Positions 52,268 to 63,525 of a DNA stretch of 64,000 bases are shown one piece after another. How positions within the stretch are numbered: position 1 is the stretch's first letter; each line of letters begins with the position of its first letter. The position numbers were made by a program, and so were the translations under genes. The stretch spans positions 97,001 to 161,000 of the forward strand of contig JACEFZ010027088.1 in NCBI GenBank assembly GCA_014155875.1. The letters are read 5' to 3'. The stretch is from Cepaea nemoralis. Taxonomy: Eukaryota; Mollusca; Gastropoda; Stylommatophora; Helicidae. The notes beneath the pieces are model-generated. The model worked only from the letters and a program-made list of their open reading frames with translations. It was not told the origin of the DNA and did no database searches.

Positions 52268-54665
52268 AGAGTTTACATGGACATGGCAGCGGAGTTTAAT
52301 ATACTTGTGTTTACATGGACATGGCAGCGGAGTTTCATGTACTTGTGTTTACATGGACATGGCAGCGGAGTTTCATGTACTTGTGTTTACATGGACATGG
52401 CAGCGGAGTTTAATGTACTTGTGTTTACATGGACATGGCAGCGGAGTTTAATGTACTTGTGTTTACATGGACATGGCAGCGGAGTTTCAAGTACTTGTGT
52501 TTACATGGACATGGCAGCGGAGTTTCATGTACTTGTGTTTACATGGACATGGCAGCGGAGTTTAATGTACTTGTGTTTACATGGACATGGCAGCGGAGTT
52601 TCATGTACTTGTGTTTAAACTTCCGGGGACATGGCAGCGGAGTTTAATGTACTTGTGTTTAAACTTTCGGGGACAAGGCAGCGGAGTTTAATGTAATTGT
52701 GTTTACATGGACATGGCAGCGGAGTTTAATGTACTTGTGTTTAAACTTCCGGGGACATGGCAGCGGAGTTTAATGTACTTGTGTTTACATGGACATGGCA
52801 GCGGAGTTTCATTTACTTGTGTTTACATAAACATGGCAGCGGAGTTTAATGTACTTGTGTTTACATGGACATGGCAGCAGAGTTTAATGTACTTGTGTTT
52901 ACATGGACATGGCAGCGGAGTTTAATGTACTTGTGTTTACATGGAATAGGCAGCGGAGTTTAATGTACTTGTGTTTACATGGACATGGCAGCGGAGTTTA
53001 ATGTACTTGTGTTTAAACTTCCGGGGACATGGCAGCGGAGTGTAATGTACTTGTGTTTACATGGACATGGCAGCAGACTTTAATGTACTTGTGTTTACAT
53101 GGACATGGCAGCGGAGTTTAATGTACTTGTGTTTACATGGACATGGCAGCGGAGTTTAATGTACTTGTGTTTACATGGACATGGCAGCGGAGTTTAATGT
53201 ACTTGTGTTTACATGGACATGGCAGCGGAGTTTAATGTACTTGTGTTTAAACTTCCAGGGACATGGCAGCGGAGTTTAATGTACTTGTGTTTAAACTTCC
53301 GGGGACATGGCAGCGGAGGTTAATGTACTTGTGTTTAAACTTCAGGGGACATGGCAGCGGAGTTTAATGTACTTGTGTTTACATGGACATGGCAGCGGAG
53401 TTTAATGTACTTGTGTTTACATGGACATGGCAGCGGAGTTTAATGTACTTGTGTTTACATGGACATGGCAGCGGAGTTTAATGTACTTGTGTTTAAACTT
53501 CCGGGGACATGGCAGCGGAGTTTAATGTACTTGTGTTTACATGGACATGGCAGCGGAGTTTAATGTACTTGTGTTTACATGGACATGGCAGCGGAGTTTC
53601 ATGTACTTGTGTTTACATGGACATGGCAGCGGAGTTTAATGTACTTGTGTTTACATGGACATGGCAGCGGAGTTTCATGTACTTGTGTTTACATGGACAT
53701 GGCAGCGGAGTTTCATGTACTTGTGTTTAAACGTCCGGGGACATGGCAGTGGAGTTTCATGTACTTGTGTTTAAACTTCCGGGGACATGGCAGCGGAGTT
53801 TAATGTACTTGTGGTTACATGGACATGGCAGCGGAGTTTCATCTACTTGTGTTTAAACTTCCGGGGACATGGCAGTTGAGTTTAATGTACTTGTGGTTAA
53901 ACTTCCGGGGACATGGCAGCGGAGTTTCATGTACTTGTGTTTACATGGACATGGCAGCGGAGTTTAATGTACTTGTGTTTACATGGACATGGCAGCGGAG
54001 TTTAATGTACTTGTGTTTACATGGACATGGCAGCGGAGTTTAATGTACTTGTGTTTACATGGCCATGGCAGCGGAGTTTAATGTACTTGTGTGTACATGG
54101 ACATGGCAGCGGAGTTTAATGTACTTGTGTTTACATGGACATGCCAGCGGAGTTTCATGTACTTGTGCTTAAACTTCCGGGGACAAGGCAGCGGAGTTTA
54201 ATGTACTTGTGTTTAAACTTCCGGGGACATGGCAGCGGAGTTTAATGTACTTGTGTTTAAACTTCCGGGGACATGGCAGCGGAGTTTAATGTACTTGTGT
54301 TTAAACTTCCGGGGACATGGCAGCGGAGGTTAATGTACTTGTGTTTACATGGACATGCCAGCGGAGTTTCATGTACTTGTGTTTAAACTTCCGGGGACAA
54401 GGCAGCGGAGTTTAATGTACTTGTGTTTAAACTTCCGGGGACATGGCAGCGGAGTTTAATGTACTTGTGTTTAAACTTCCGGTGACATGGCAGCGGAGTT
54501 TAATGTACTTGTGTTTAAACTTCCGGGGACATGGCAGCGGAGTTTAATGTACTTGTGTTTAAACTTCCGGGGACATGGCAGCGGAGTTTAATGTACTTGT
54601 GTTGAAACTTCCGGAGACATGGCAGCGGAGTTTAATGTACTTGTGTTTAAACTTCCGGGGGGTAG
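52268..54665. repeat. 38/44-bp minisatellite, about 60 copies, in intron 2 of the Ig gene
   Basis: Two interspersed monomers share GGCAGCGGAGTTTAATGTAC TTGTGTTT-type sequence. Type A (38 bp) continues ACATGGACAT, type B (44 bp) continues AAACTTCCGGGGACAT. Type A predominates in the 5' two thirds, type B in the last 500 bases. Monomer lengths are not multiples of three, so the DMAAEF/TWTWQRS frames are a by-product. Confidence 0.97.
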
Positions 54666-54669
54666 CGGA

Positions 54670-56395
54670 GTTTATCCCTGCACCGGTCAGTTGGATTTCA
54701 GTGTTCTGAAGATTGCCTTTCTCATCTTTGATATCTCGTTACCAAAGCAATTAGAAACTACTTAACGTACAATTGACTAGAAGATCAAACTGGGGTTCAA
54801 TTTGATCGCAACATCCTGCAACATTTAATTTATCGAACTGGGATTCCAACCATTCAATTTAAAAAAACAAAAAAAAAATTTCGACCAGCTGCGTATCGAA
54901 CCCAAATACCATCATGTAAACAGGCGACTGACTGCCTAGCTGTTACACTACCGATGTTCATTGTAAGAATGTCGTAGTGGAGGACAAATCGAAGGCAGGG
55001 AAACACAAGAATTCAAGTGGAACGATAAGATGACTCTTTTGGGAAAGAGTGTATTGCATATCAGTATAATAACACTTCGATTAATCGTCACCGTCCGGTC
55101 CAGGGCTGTGACGGATAACCGAATGGACAGATAACATTATATCTTACTACATATGTACAGTAACGTGATTTCAATGTGGGCGTAGGACCAGTGGCGTCAC
55201 TGGCGTTGGTGTCACCCAGTGCGGTAAACTCTTGGTGTCACCCCTCTAGACTTTCACCATGGTCTTCTTCCGAGTGTTCCTGTACCATATATAATCGCAT
55301 ATAGTAATGTTTGTAAAATAAGTCAAAAAGTTAATAAGGACATAAGAAAGAAAACAAATTGAACGATATAACTTCAATACTTCAGGTAAAACATAAATAA
55401 AGAACTTCGACAAACTCGGACAAAGTTAAATTTTTGTTATTTTGCTATGTCTGCTTTGTCAAATTTGCAATTTTTTTTATTTTGGTGTCACCCCTTGATG
55501 GTGTCACCCGGTAGTTATGTATTGTAATACAATACACCTACGCTACTTTAAAATACTCTCTCATCTCCTTCTGTGTTTTTGAGGCTCGAGCTTTCTGAGA
55601 GGAGATGTTTCGTATCTTACACAGAAGTAGGATCTGTGTTGCATTTTCATCCTCTTCCATTTCAAGCCAGTCGATGAACTTTGATAACGTTGTTTCTGCT
55701 TTTGAGTGGCTAGTTGTAGGTTTTTGTCTTTGATTGAGACAGAATCATTCATCGTCATCAATGTATTCTTCTTCAATGCTACTAGAAACATTATCTTCAT
55801 CATTCACAATGTCAAAGCCTCAATTTATTTTGTCACATTCCAACCAATCTGTTCCTTTTTCTGGCGTAATGTTTTCACCATTTACTTGCAGTCCTACATT
55901 TTCGCACAGTTGCACAATATTCGCGCACTTATTTTAGTCCATGACGGATAACAAAAACTGCCGGTTAAATGAGTGTCGTTTAATCGACGTTTTATATATG
56001 TGTAATACAATTTAGAGCAACCAAAAAAAAACAACAACGAGTTATTGCCCTTGCATTCTACCGTCCCTGATTAATCAGTCGGTATGTACGATTACAATAG
56101 GAAATACAAACAGGTTCAGCCTTATGGAGTCAGTTGTAAGGTATGTACACTGTGTCCTTGTTTAATGTCTTATTTTTTTTTTTTCACAGGAGCTACACAT
56201 ACCTCTCTGTTGGCATTTTCTATTGTAATATCCTGCTGCAGCCGCCGCTTCTCTTAGTTACTATTATCTACGATTACAATTGTTCAATCATTATCTTTAT
56301 TTAAGATGATGCTAAGATATGTGTCATGACTGTATCAGTTAAAATTATACATTTAAGTTACAATTTCATTGACCTTTTTACAAAAAAATAAATGT
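54670..56395. other. Mostly unassigned; tRNA-like and DNA-transposon scraps
   Basis: 54875-54960 on the minus strand has GGGTTCGATACGC (B box) and a TAGTGTAACAGCTAGG A-box-like word. 55190-55525 repeats GGTGTCACCC words (GTGGCGTCACTGGCG..., GGTGTCACCCCTTGATGG), and 55965-56000 has GTCGTTTAATCGACG, hinting at pogo/Tigger-type decay. None can be proven. Confidence 0.35.
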
Positions 56396-56401
56396 CAGAT
56401 T

Positions 56402-56660
56402 TAGAGTACTGAAATGGTATATCAAACCAGTTCTGCTGTACTGCACTGAATCTTGGACAGTAAAACAACAACTTAGGAAAAGCTTGGAGGCAGCGGAGAA
56501 GTGGATTCCAAAACGTATGTTGCGAATACCTTAGACTGTCAGAGTAAATGAATGGGGACCAATATACACCAATATAAGAAGGAAACACATGGTGTTCTTT
56601 CAACATAGAATGGGAAAAGAGAATTTGAAGAACACAGCGAAGACTTGAAAGACCTGAAGA
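56402..56660 (+). pseudogene. LINE RT C-terminal scrap
   Basis: Frame reads VLKWYIKPVLLYCTESWTV then LEAAEKWIPKRMLRIP followed by a stop, the usual end of a LINE RT domain; two more short pieces follow. Confidence 0.7.
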
Positions 56661-57244
56661 CGAATAAGGCACCTATTAATTGTTTGTCTTGTATGCATGT
56701 TGATATTTCGAAATTTAATGTTAGGTACTGTTTGATAGTTGATGTTGTTTGCTTTCTGCATTCAAGCACCACTCTCTAAAACGGTTGTATAACTTCACTC
56801 AGTTATCGGCAGTATAACTACCATCTATTTAAATGCAATATACTTTCACACACTATAGCTGCAGTGTAACTTCACTCCCAACAACAACCTATAACTTCAT
56901 TACTTATGGCAGTACAGCTGTATACTCTATAAAGGCAGTGTAACGTCACACTCAATAACGACGATATAATAACACTCTTTATAACATCAATGTAACTACA
57001 CTCTCTATAACGGTAATATAACACTCTCTATAACGTTAACAGGACATTTTCTGCAACGGCAGTATAACACAATTTACAACAATAACGTAACATTATATAA
57101 GCAGAGTACATCATTCTTTATAACGTATAACTCTCTCTATAACGGCAATATAACACTCTCTATAACGGCAATATAACACTCGTTAGAACGGTAGTTTAAA
57201 ACAGTCTATACTGGTAGTATATAAATAAGGCAAGAGACTAAGCA

Positions 57245-57540
57245 AGATATTGTATCCAATTTTATAAGAAAACGTCGTTGAAACTACATCGGCCATGTAC
57301 TCAAATTGGACAAGACAAGACTTACCTACCAAGCCAGAGTATATTGACACCGGTATGGAAAAGAAAGCGGGGAAGCCCAAGAGAGACCCTCCGTAGAACC
57401 ATCATCAGAGAAGGCTCATTCAACGGCCAAATAAACATCCAAGATCTACAACAGGTGGCGGCGAACCGCCAGGCATGGAGAGCCATAACTTCTGCCCTTT
57501 GCGCCGCCTTGGGCTCAAGAGGAAAGACAAACTAACTAAT
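57245..57540 (+). pseudogene. LINE C-terminal scrap
   Basis: Two frames carry YIGHVLKLDKTRLTYQARVY and WKRKRGSPRETLRRTI, then QVAANRQAWRAITSALCA, the terminal blocks of a LINE polyprotein. Confidence 0.75.
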
Positions 57541-57849
57541 AATGTCAGTAACACTCTCTATTCATTTTCTATAACGGCATTATACCACTCTGAAACGGCA
57601 GTAGAATCTAACGCTATATAACAGTAGTATTAGTATCTCTGTAAGGGCAGTATGATAATTTCTATAATGGCAGTATAACACTCTATAGTTGCACAATAAC
57701 ATCACTCTCTATAATGGTACCATAACACTCTCTATAACGGCAGAAAAACTCTTTATAACGGTAGTACTAAAATCTGTAACGGCAGTATAATTTCACTATA
57801 TATAACGGTAAGCTACCACGAGGGAGAAGATCGACAGCCCAGCACAGAC

Positions 57850-59420
57850 AAGACCCAAGGCAGCAGAGCAGAAGGAGGAGAAAGACACCAGAGCCGGTAA
57901 CACCGACTCAAAACAGTCCGATGGGTTGTCAAGCGGATTCAAGTGGAGCTGATAGACTAAGAAATCCTGACGCAGCTACGAGAAGAGAATCCTCACATAC
58001 GACTCTTGAAGGCGGAGCGGCTCCTCACCTACTCCAAGATACATACAACCTTGGCAGTGGTGACGTCGGAGGGCAGCGAAATGCCGACCACAGTATCAAT
58101 CAGCAAGAAAATACAACAGCCAGAGAGATTCATCCCAAGTGTCAATCAATGTTCAAGATGCCAGAGGGCCAGCCACGGCAGAGCAACATGCCGCAGTAAG
58201 ACGGAAATCTGTCGGTACTGTGCCGATCACCACGCCTTCAAGGAGTGTCCGCTGGCCAAGCTGGACACGGACTTCCGAGCGCACAACAACAAAAGAAAGT
58301 GCGCCAACTGCCTGGGCAAGCATGGAGCAAGATACTTAGGCTGTCCGTACCTCCAAAGACACAGAGACGTCTTAAAGATCGCCATCACCACAAAGACACC
58401 ATATAAGGACGCAATGCGGAGGTGCGAGACAGCAACCTGCATCTCACAAGCCGAGAAAGAGCAACTGCAAAGCCAGATTGATGAGTTAAAGACGCAAGTC
58501 AAGCTACTGCAAACATCGGCACCAACCAGCGACAATGAGAAACTTCTTGCTGAAATAAAGGAGATCCAGCTGGACATCAAACAAGAGGTGGAGAACATGA
58601 GACAGATGACAAAGACAAATGAAGAGATTCTACGAGACATCAAAGCGGTAAGAGAAATGCTAACAACTGAAAGGGAGCCAACCCAAATCAAAAGCACAAG
58701 AAACGGAAAAGAACACAGAGAAACCGCAAGATGAAATCCAACAAGAGACCGAGCCGGAACCGCCAGCAACCCAGCCACGACAATATCCCGCCAGACATCC
58801 GAAGAAAACCGAGATGAACACCTGGATGACGGCACGGAGAGGCACCAGGGACCTACCTTGGAGGAGCTGCGAGAATCCGCAAGATTTGAGGAACGCAGGC
58901 GCCAAGAATTCAGAAGGCGCTGGGAAGAAAAAGAAAACAAGAAACTCAGGCGACTGTTAGACTACCCAGGGGTATACTATGTACCTGAGGACGGACCCGG
59001 CTACGTGTTCTATATAGAAGACGGAGAGATGCTCCCGTGAGTGACCACAGAGGAAAACATCGAATGGCAACAGAAGCTCAAACAAGGAGAAAATAGGCGC
59101 AAGGAGGAAAATGAAAACATCGAAAAGCTCCTACAGAAAATATACAAAAAGGAGGCCAAAAAAAAAAAACCAAATAAAAAGTCCTTTGAAGGACTGCAAC
59201 CAGTCAAGCCAGACGAGCCAGGAGCCTTCACCAACAAAAGAAACCAGCAGGAGACAGGAACAAACGACAACCGCCAACCCCGAGCTGACGTTACAGACAC
59301 AAACCAACATAACCAGTCCGAGACAGGACTCACTCGTAAGAGAGCACAAGACAAGAATTAGGGTGAATGAACCCACAAAATCTACGGTCCTCAACAATAA
59401 CCACAGCTGAAGAGGCAGGT
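57850..59420 (+). CDS. LINE ORF1 (Gag-like, zinc knuckles), decayed
   Basis: The main open part (58006-58734) begins near MKAERLLTYSKIHTTLA and contains a cluster of CCHC-type knuckles: CSRCQRASHGRATC, CRYCADHHAFKECP, and CANCLGKHGARYLGCPYL. A coiled coil follows (EKEQLQSQIDELKTQVKLLQ). Two further open pieces, at 58858-59040 (EERRRQEFRRRWEEKENKKL) and 59041-59361 (Lys/Glu-rich), continue the protein with a TGA between them. It is the nucleic-acid-binding ORF1 of a Jockey/I-type LINE; the following endonuclease-RT ORF is absent. Inserted within the TATAACGG repeat in intron 2 of the Ig gene. Confidence 0.75.
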
Positions 59421-60136
59421 TGAACGAGGCCGAATTTGGAATTTTTGTTTTGAAAATTGGAATTGGAATTGGAAGTGTGACTTAATTATCTATATAATTA
59501 TTTATAAATTTACTCTTTATAACAGGCATATAATGTCATTCTCTTTAACGGCAATATAACATAGTTCTCTACAACGGTGCAATAACACTTTTTATAACGG
59601 TAATATCATTTCTTTCTGTAGAATGGTAATATAACTTAACTCACTTTGTAACTTTACACTATCTCTCTCTCTATAACGGTAGTATAACCTCATTTTATAT
59701 AAAAGCAATACAATTTCACTCTCTATAGCAGCAATATAACTTCACTCTCTATATCGGTGCTATGTCACGCTCACTAAGGGCAATATAATTTTATTCTCGT
59801 CAACGGCAATACAAATTCACTATCTATAATGACAGTATACCTCTACTCCCAGTAACGCTTGTAAAACACTATACCTGCAGTATAATTTCATCACATGTAA
59901 CGACAGTATAACGTCAGTCTCTATAAAGGCAATAACTTCATATACTATACTATCTTTATTGTGTTTGGTTGATTTTTATTTTCATTATATCAACCTGCGA
60001 AATGTCACCAGCTTCTCCCAACTTCTTCACGTTATTATCACAAGTTAGACTGACACGTATGTTTTAATATACACATTGATATCTTTGAATCCTCATCACA
60101 TCATAACATATAATGCATTGAAACTTATACTTACAG

Positions 60137-60258
60137 CCCGACCAAATAATCCAGTCTGCGATCCTGTTGAACTTGACTACACCAAACAGAACATACAGTT
60201 AAAGTGTCGGGCGAAGGATGTCTTCCCTTCTCTTGCACCTCTGCTCAGCATAAAAGCA
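60137..60258 (+). CDS. Ig-domain gene, exon 3 (first half of domain 2)
   Basis: Acceptor ATACTTACAG (AG 60135-60136), donor GTGAGT at 60259. It enters in phase 1, matching exon 2, and leaves in phase 0. The 122 bases give RPNNPVCDPVELDYTKQNIQ and LKCRAKDVFPSLAPLLSIKA, an Ig-like first sheet with a Cys in the expected LKC position. It must join exon 4 to complete the domain. Intron 2 before it is 8.8 kb and full of repeats. Confidence 0.7.
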
Positions 60259-60504
60259 GTGAGTATCCCAACTCGTTGCTTTACAGATTAAGCCATTACC
60301 TTTAGATAATTGAAAACTACTTCAAGAAATAGAAACCCATCGATTGTGCAAAGATAGTAATCTGAATATACTTATATCAATGAATGAATAATACCAGGGC
60401 TTAGACATCTAGTTATATAGACACACAGAGGGAAGAAGAAATCAAAGTAGCATTAAAGAAAATTCAAGTGAAAAGAACATTGCTAAATAAAGGTTTAAGG
60501 CGAG

Positions 60505-60730
60505 AGGATCGACTTCATTGCACCATTTATATCCCACACGACTCGGTTCCTTTCCACAGGACGACCTTCTGAAAGCGTGGTACACAGCTCGAACTCCGTA
60601 GTTCCAGCGGCGGTTCCTTGGAGTCTCTGAGAAAATTGCACTTGTCAGATGGATGACAGAGTCCGAAATCGAACCGACAACTTTGGATCGTAAGGCTAAC
60701 GACTTACCACTTCGCTACAGAGATCCCAAA
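60505..60730 (-). repeat. tRNA-derived SINE, third family
   Basis: Minus sense GGGATCTCTGTAGCGAAGTGG (A box) and GTTGTCGGTTCGATTTCGG (B box) with tRNA spacing, then a body of ~150 bases. Not a folded tRNA gene. Confidence 0.55.
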
Positions 60731-60835
60731 AGACATGACTGGATGAGATCACGGTCAGGAATTTAAAGTTCTTCGTGCAGTGAGACTGATCTTGTTAACG
60801 GATATGCTGGAGAGAAATGTGAGGGAAGCGATCAC

Positions 60836-60966
60836 CAGGAAAACAGTGTTTCATTTAGAAAGACAGTGTTACATATAGGAAGCAAGTGTTTGATATAGGA
60901 AGATAGTGTTTCATACAGGAAGACAGTGTTTCATACAGGAAGACAGTGTTTCATAGAGGAAGACAA
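60836..60966. repeat. 20-bp tandem repeat, about six copies
   Basis: Unit AGGAAGACAGTGTTTCATAC with minor variation, in intron 3 of the Ig gene. Confidence 0.9.
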
Positions 60967-61419
60967 AATACTGGGTTGTACTGCAAGAAGTCTGTATGAA
61001 CACCGTATAGCCGCAGTACAGAGTGTGTTAGAAACGCACTTAAGTCGACCTATAATGCGTATATGGCACTTGATAATGATATACTCTTAAGCAAACTAAA
61101 TAATGTCTCAATGGTTATGAAATATCAACATATATGTAAGTATAGATTGTTACCTATCAGTGTTCTTCTAAATATGTCGTGAAAAATACCCGCTGATGAA
61201 GGGAGGATCATCCGTATGTATCATGCCATGATCTAGTATATATGAAAGGATAATGCTTCAGGTAGATAGAACACTTTCTGCTGTCTGCAGACCTCTTGGC
61301 TTTAATTTGTGTGTGATAGTTTATGACCCTGCACAGGTTTCTAATTCAGACGTTTCTTCTGAAACACTGATTTTTTTAAATTGTTATTTAGCGCATGATC
61401 ACTTTTGAACGCAAGAGTA

Positions 61420-61680
61420 ATCCATACACACTACTTCTAGTAGTGCTGGGGTGAATTTTGCGTGCGAATTAACTTTACCTGATAACAGTGTTCCTCGCCA
61501 TCAGATGAACCCACTCCGACTTCAGTGGTATTTGTAATTAACGTCCCCAAGTCAAGGACGGTAGGTCAACATGTTAGTCAAATTCTCCGGTATAGGAGTT
61601 GAACCCCTTACCTCGGCATCATCACATCGGATGTTTAAGAAAACGCGTTCATATCCATTCAGCCATGATGACCTACATAC
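61420..61680 (-). repeat. SINE family S2, complete copy
   Basis: Minus sense: ATCATGGCTGAATGGATATG (perfect A-box consensus TGGCTGAATGG), a long variable arm as in tRNA-Leu or -Ser, AGGGGTTCAACTCCTATACC (B box), a body with GAAGTCGGAGTGGGTTCATC, and the palindromic tail CACTACTAGAAGTAGTG. Confidence 0.75.
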
Positions 61681-61729
61681 ATTGATTTAGATCTCTTTAA
61701 GATTGACATAAAAACTGATTCTTCGGCAG

Positions 61730-61952
61730 GCACAATTGTCCCAGCAGAATGTACTCAGTGGTCATTGCTCTAATGAGGAATCTGGCGTCATTAATCTGGA
61801 CGGCTATTCAGCAGAATGTGTATGGCGTATATCACCAGCACAACTGGAACCCATTACCTACAAATATTACGTCAAGATGTTTCCAAAACTGTCCAACAGA
61901 ACCGGAATCAGTTTCCCAAATGCAGTCACCCAGGATTACACATTACAACTGA
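61730..61952 (+). CDS. Ig-domain gene, exon 4 (second half of domain 2)
   Basis: Acceptor TCTTCGGCAG (AG 61728-61729) in phase 0, matching exon 3, and donor GTATGT at 61953 leaving phase 1. Residues include LSGHCSNEESGVINLDGYSA, ECVWRISPAQLEPITYKYYV and KMFPKLSNRTGISFP, with a sequon NRT. Exons 3 plus 4 make 345 bases, phase 1 to phase 1, a domain-sized symmetrical unit. The gene must continue beyond the window, since no stop or membrane segment is found downstream here. Confidence 0.7.
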
Positions 61953-61974
61953 GTATGTTTGAATTTCTGTAAAC

Positions 61975-63060
61975 ATTGTATTAATGACTTTACCTCCACT
62001 AATCAACTATTGAATATACATATACTGTACATCTATTGATTATAATTGTATTGTTCGTCCACGGATTATACCTCTGTTGTTCATTAACTGACTATACTTA
62101 TACAGTTCATCTACAGACTATACTTCTGTTCATCTACTGACTATACTTCCACTGTTGTAAAGCAGCAGAGAAGTGCGTGGACATTTACAGCCCGTTCAGT
62201 GGGCCGAACAGTTCAAGAATCCAGTGGTGCCCACTCTATGACCACGAGCAGCATGACGATGGAGGTGATGGCAGTTACACAGGCTTTCATATGGCTGGAA
62301 TCACAGCATTATAATAACGTGTGTATACTAAGTGACTCAATGAGCATGATTCAGAAGGTCGAAGCTGGATCTGTACGTAGACAGTGGACTGAGTCGCTGC
62401 GGAAGTCTGTTGTCCGTAAAGTCAACTTCATCTTCGTCCCGGGACATGCGGGAGTCGAGGGAAATGAACGAGCTGATAAACTGGCTGGCTCTGCACCCCC
62501 TGTAGATGGCCTGCCCATGGATCGTGCCGATGTTATTAACGCCCTTAAAGATATGACGACAACAGAGGACTTTGACGTTAGTGAATCCACATCGCTGTCC
62601 AGGATGAAAGACTTGGGAGTAAGAATAGGCACGACCAGACGCGAGAGGTACATCAGAAAAACGAGGTGCCTCGTCACCCAACACAGAACTGGCACTATTA
62701 GCCACCGGACGCTGATGCACACGCTAGGGGGGGGGGGGGGAGGATCTGAGCACCAATGGACCTGTCCGGAGTGCAATGAAGATACCCCAACTGAGAACTG
62801 ATAACTGATAACTTACACTGTTCATCTACTGGCTGTACGTTCACTGTTAATCTTCTGACTATACCTCTACGTTTCATCTACTGACTATATGTCTACTGTA
62901 TATCTATGACAATGCTTTTAATATTGTTCATCTACTGGCTATATATATCTACTGCTCATGTACTGATCATACTTCAACTCATCATATACTGACTATAATA
63001 CTACTGTTCAGTTACTGACTATAATACTACTGTTCGGTTACTGACTATACTAAAATTAGT
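61975..63060. repeat. Degenerate CATCTACTGACTATACTTCT repeat, first part
   Basis: A ~24-base word (CTACTGTTCATCTACTGACT with variants) recurs irregularly at 61975-62160 and 62805-63060, interrupted by the LINE RNase H fragment. More copies follow at 63300-63350 and 63525-63850. Confidence 0.75.
62160..62801 (+). pseudogene. LINE RNase H domain fragment
   Basis: An open frame of 200 codons shows the RNase H fold motifs: the Glu in TMEVMAVTQAF, the Asp in VCILSDSMSMI, and the HAGVEGNERADKLAG block with the last Asp; a Cys/His-rich tail follows (EHQWTCPECNED). The first catalytic Asp region and the RT are missing at the 5' side, and a G-run at 62727-62740 sits near the end. It belongs to an RNase H-bearing LINE clade and is not a host gene. 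Confidence 0.8.
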
Positions 63061-63061
63061 T

Positions 63062-63296
63062 GCATATCCTTTACAGGACGTCACATTCAACACCAGCTTT
63101 TTTTGCTGTTGTGATCTCTTGGCGAGTCTACGTTCAGTAGTTTGACATTGCTTTCTGAACGACCGGCACCCATTCCATTTCGTAAACAAATCAACACAGG
63201 GTGGTCTGCTGCCAAATCGCACACAGCTGTGTTTCGAACGCAGGTATGCGGAATTACGGTCTGCGTCCGTAACCCATTAGCCAGGGAGCCGGTCCT
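63062..63296 (-). repeat. tRNA-derived SINE, family S1
   Basis: Complement of the core at 63131-63152 (AGTTTGACATTGCTTTCTGA), tail complement CATATCCTTTACAGGACGTC at 63063, head ending CATTAGCCAGGGAGCCGG. Confidence 0.75.
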
Positions 63297-63354
63297 GACT
63301 ATACTACTGCTGTCATATTCACGTTATACTTGTGCTGTTCATCTACTAAGATGG

Positions 63355-63525
63355 GTATAGATAGGCAGGATGGCAGAATGTGGCGGGTGATCTCCAGATG
63401 GGTGTATCGGACGCTGTACATCTTGCTTATGATCTAGAGGTTGTCCGCAAGGTTGTTATGGGAGCGAGGTTCTGCAAAGGACATGCTACTGAATGAATGA
63501 ATGAATGAATGAATGAATGAATGTT
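63355..63525 (+). pseudogene. LINE 3' end with (TGAA)n tail
   Basis: GATCTCCAGATGGGTGTATC, GCTTATGATCTAGAGGTTGT and GGACATGCTACTGAATGAAT match the 3' end of the LINE at 33325-33435, followed by seven TGAA units, a typical LINE 3' microsatellite tail. Confidence 0.8.

Larger units (their letters stand above)
56790..59950. repeat. Degenerate CTCTATAACGGCAGTATAAC repeat, interrupted by LINE pieces
   Basis: A word of ~20-25 bases (CTCTATAACGGCAATATAAC with variants) is repeated irregularly at 56790-57240, 57545-57810 and 59505-59950. The gaps are filled by LINE fragments at 57245-57540 and 57850-59420, so the array predates these insertions. Confidence 0.8.

Noticed and set aside
52205..54043. 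Repeated DMAAEF / TWTWQRS protein
   Set aside because: The monomers are 38 and 44 bp, so the frame cycles and breaks; no constraint visible.
60650..60725. Possible tRNA gene
   Set aside because: A and B boxes are present but I could not form a consistent acceptor stem, and a SINE-like body follows.
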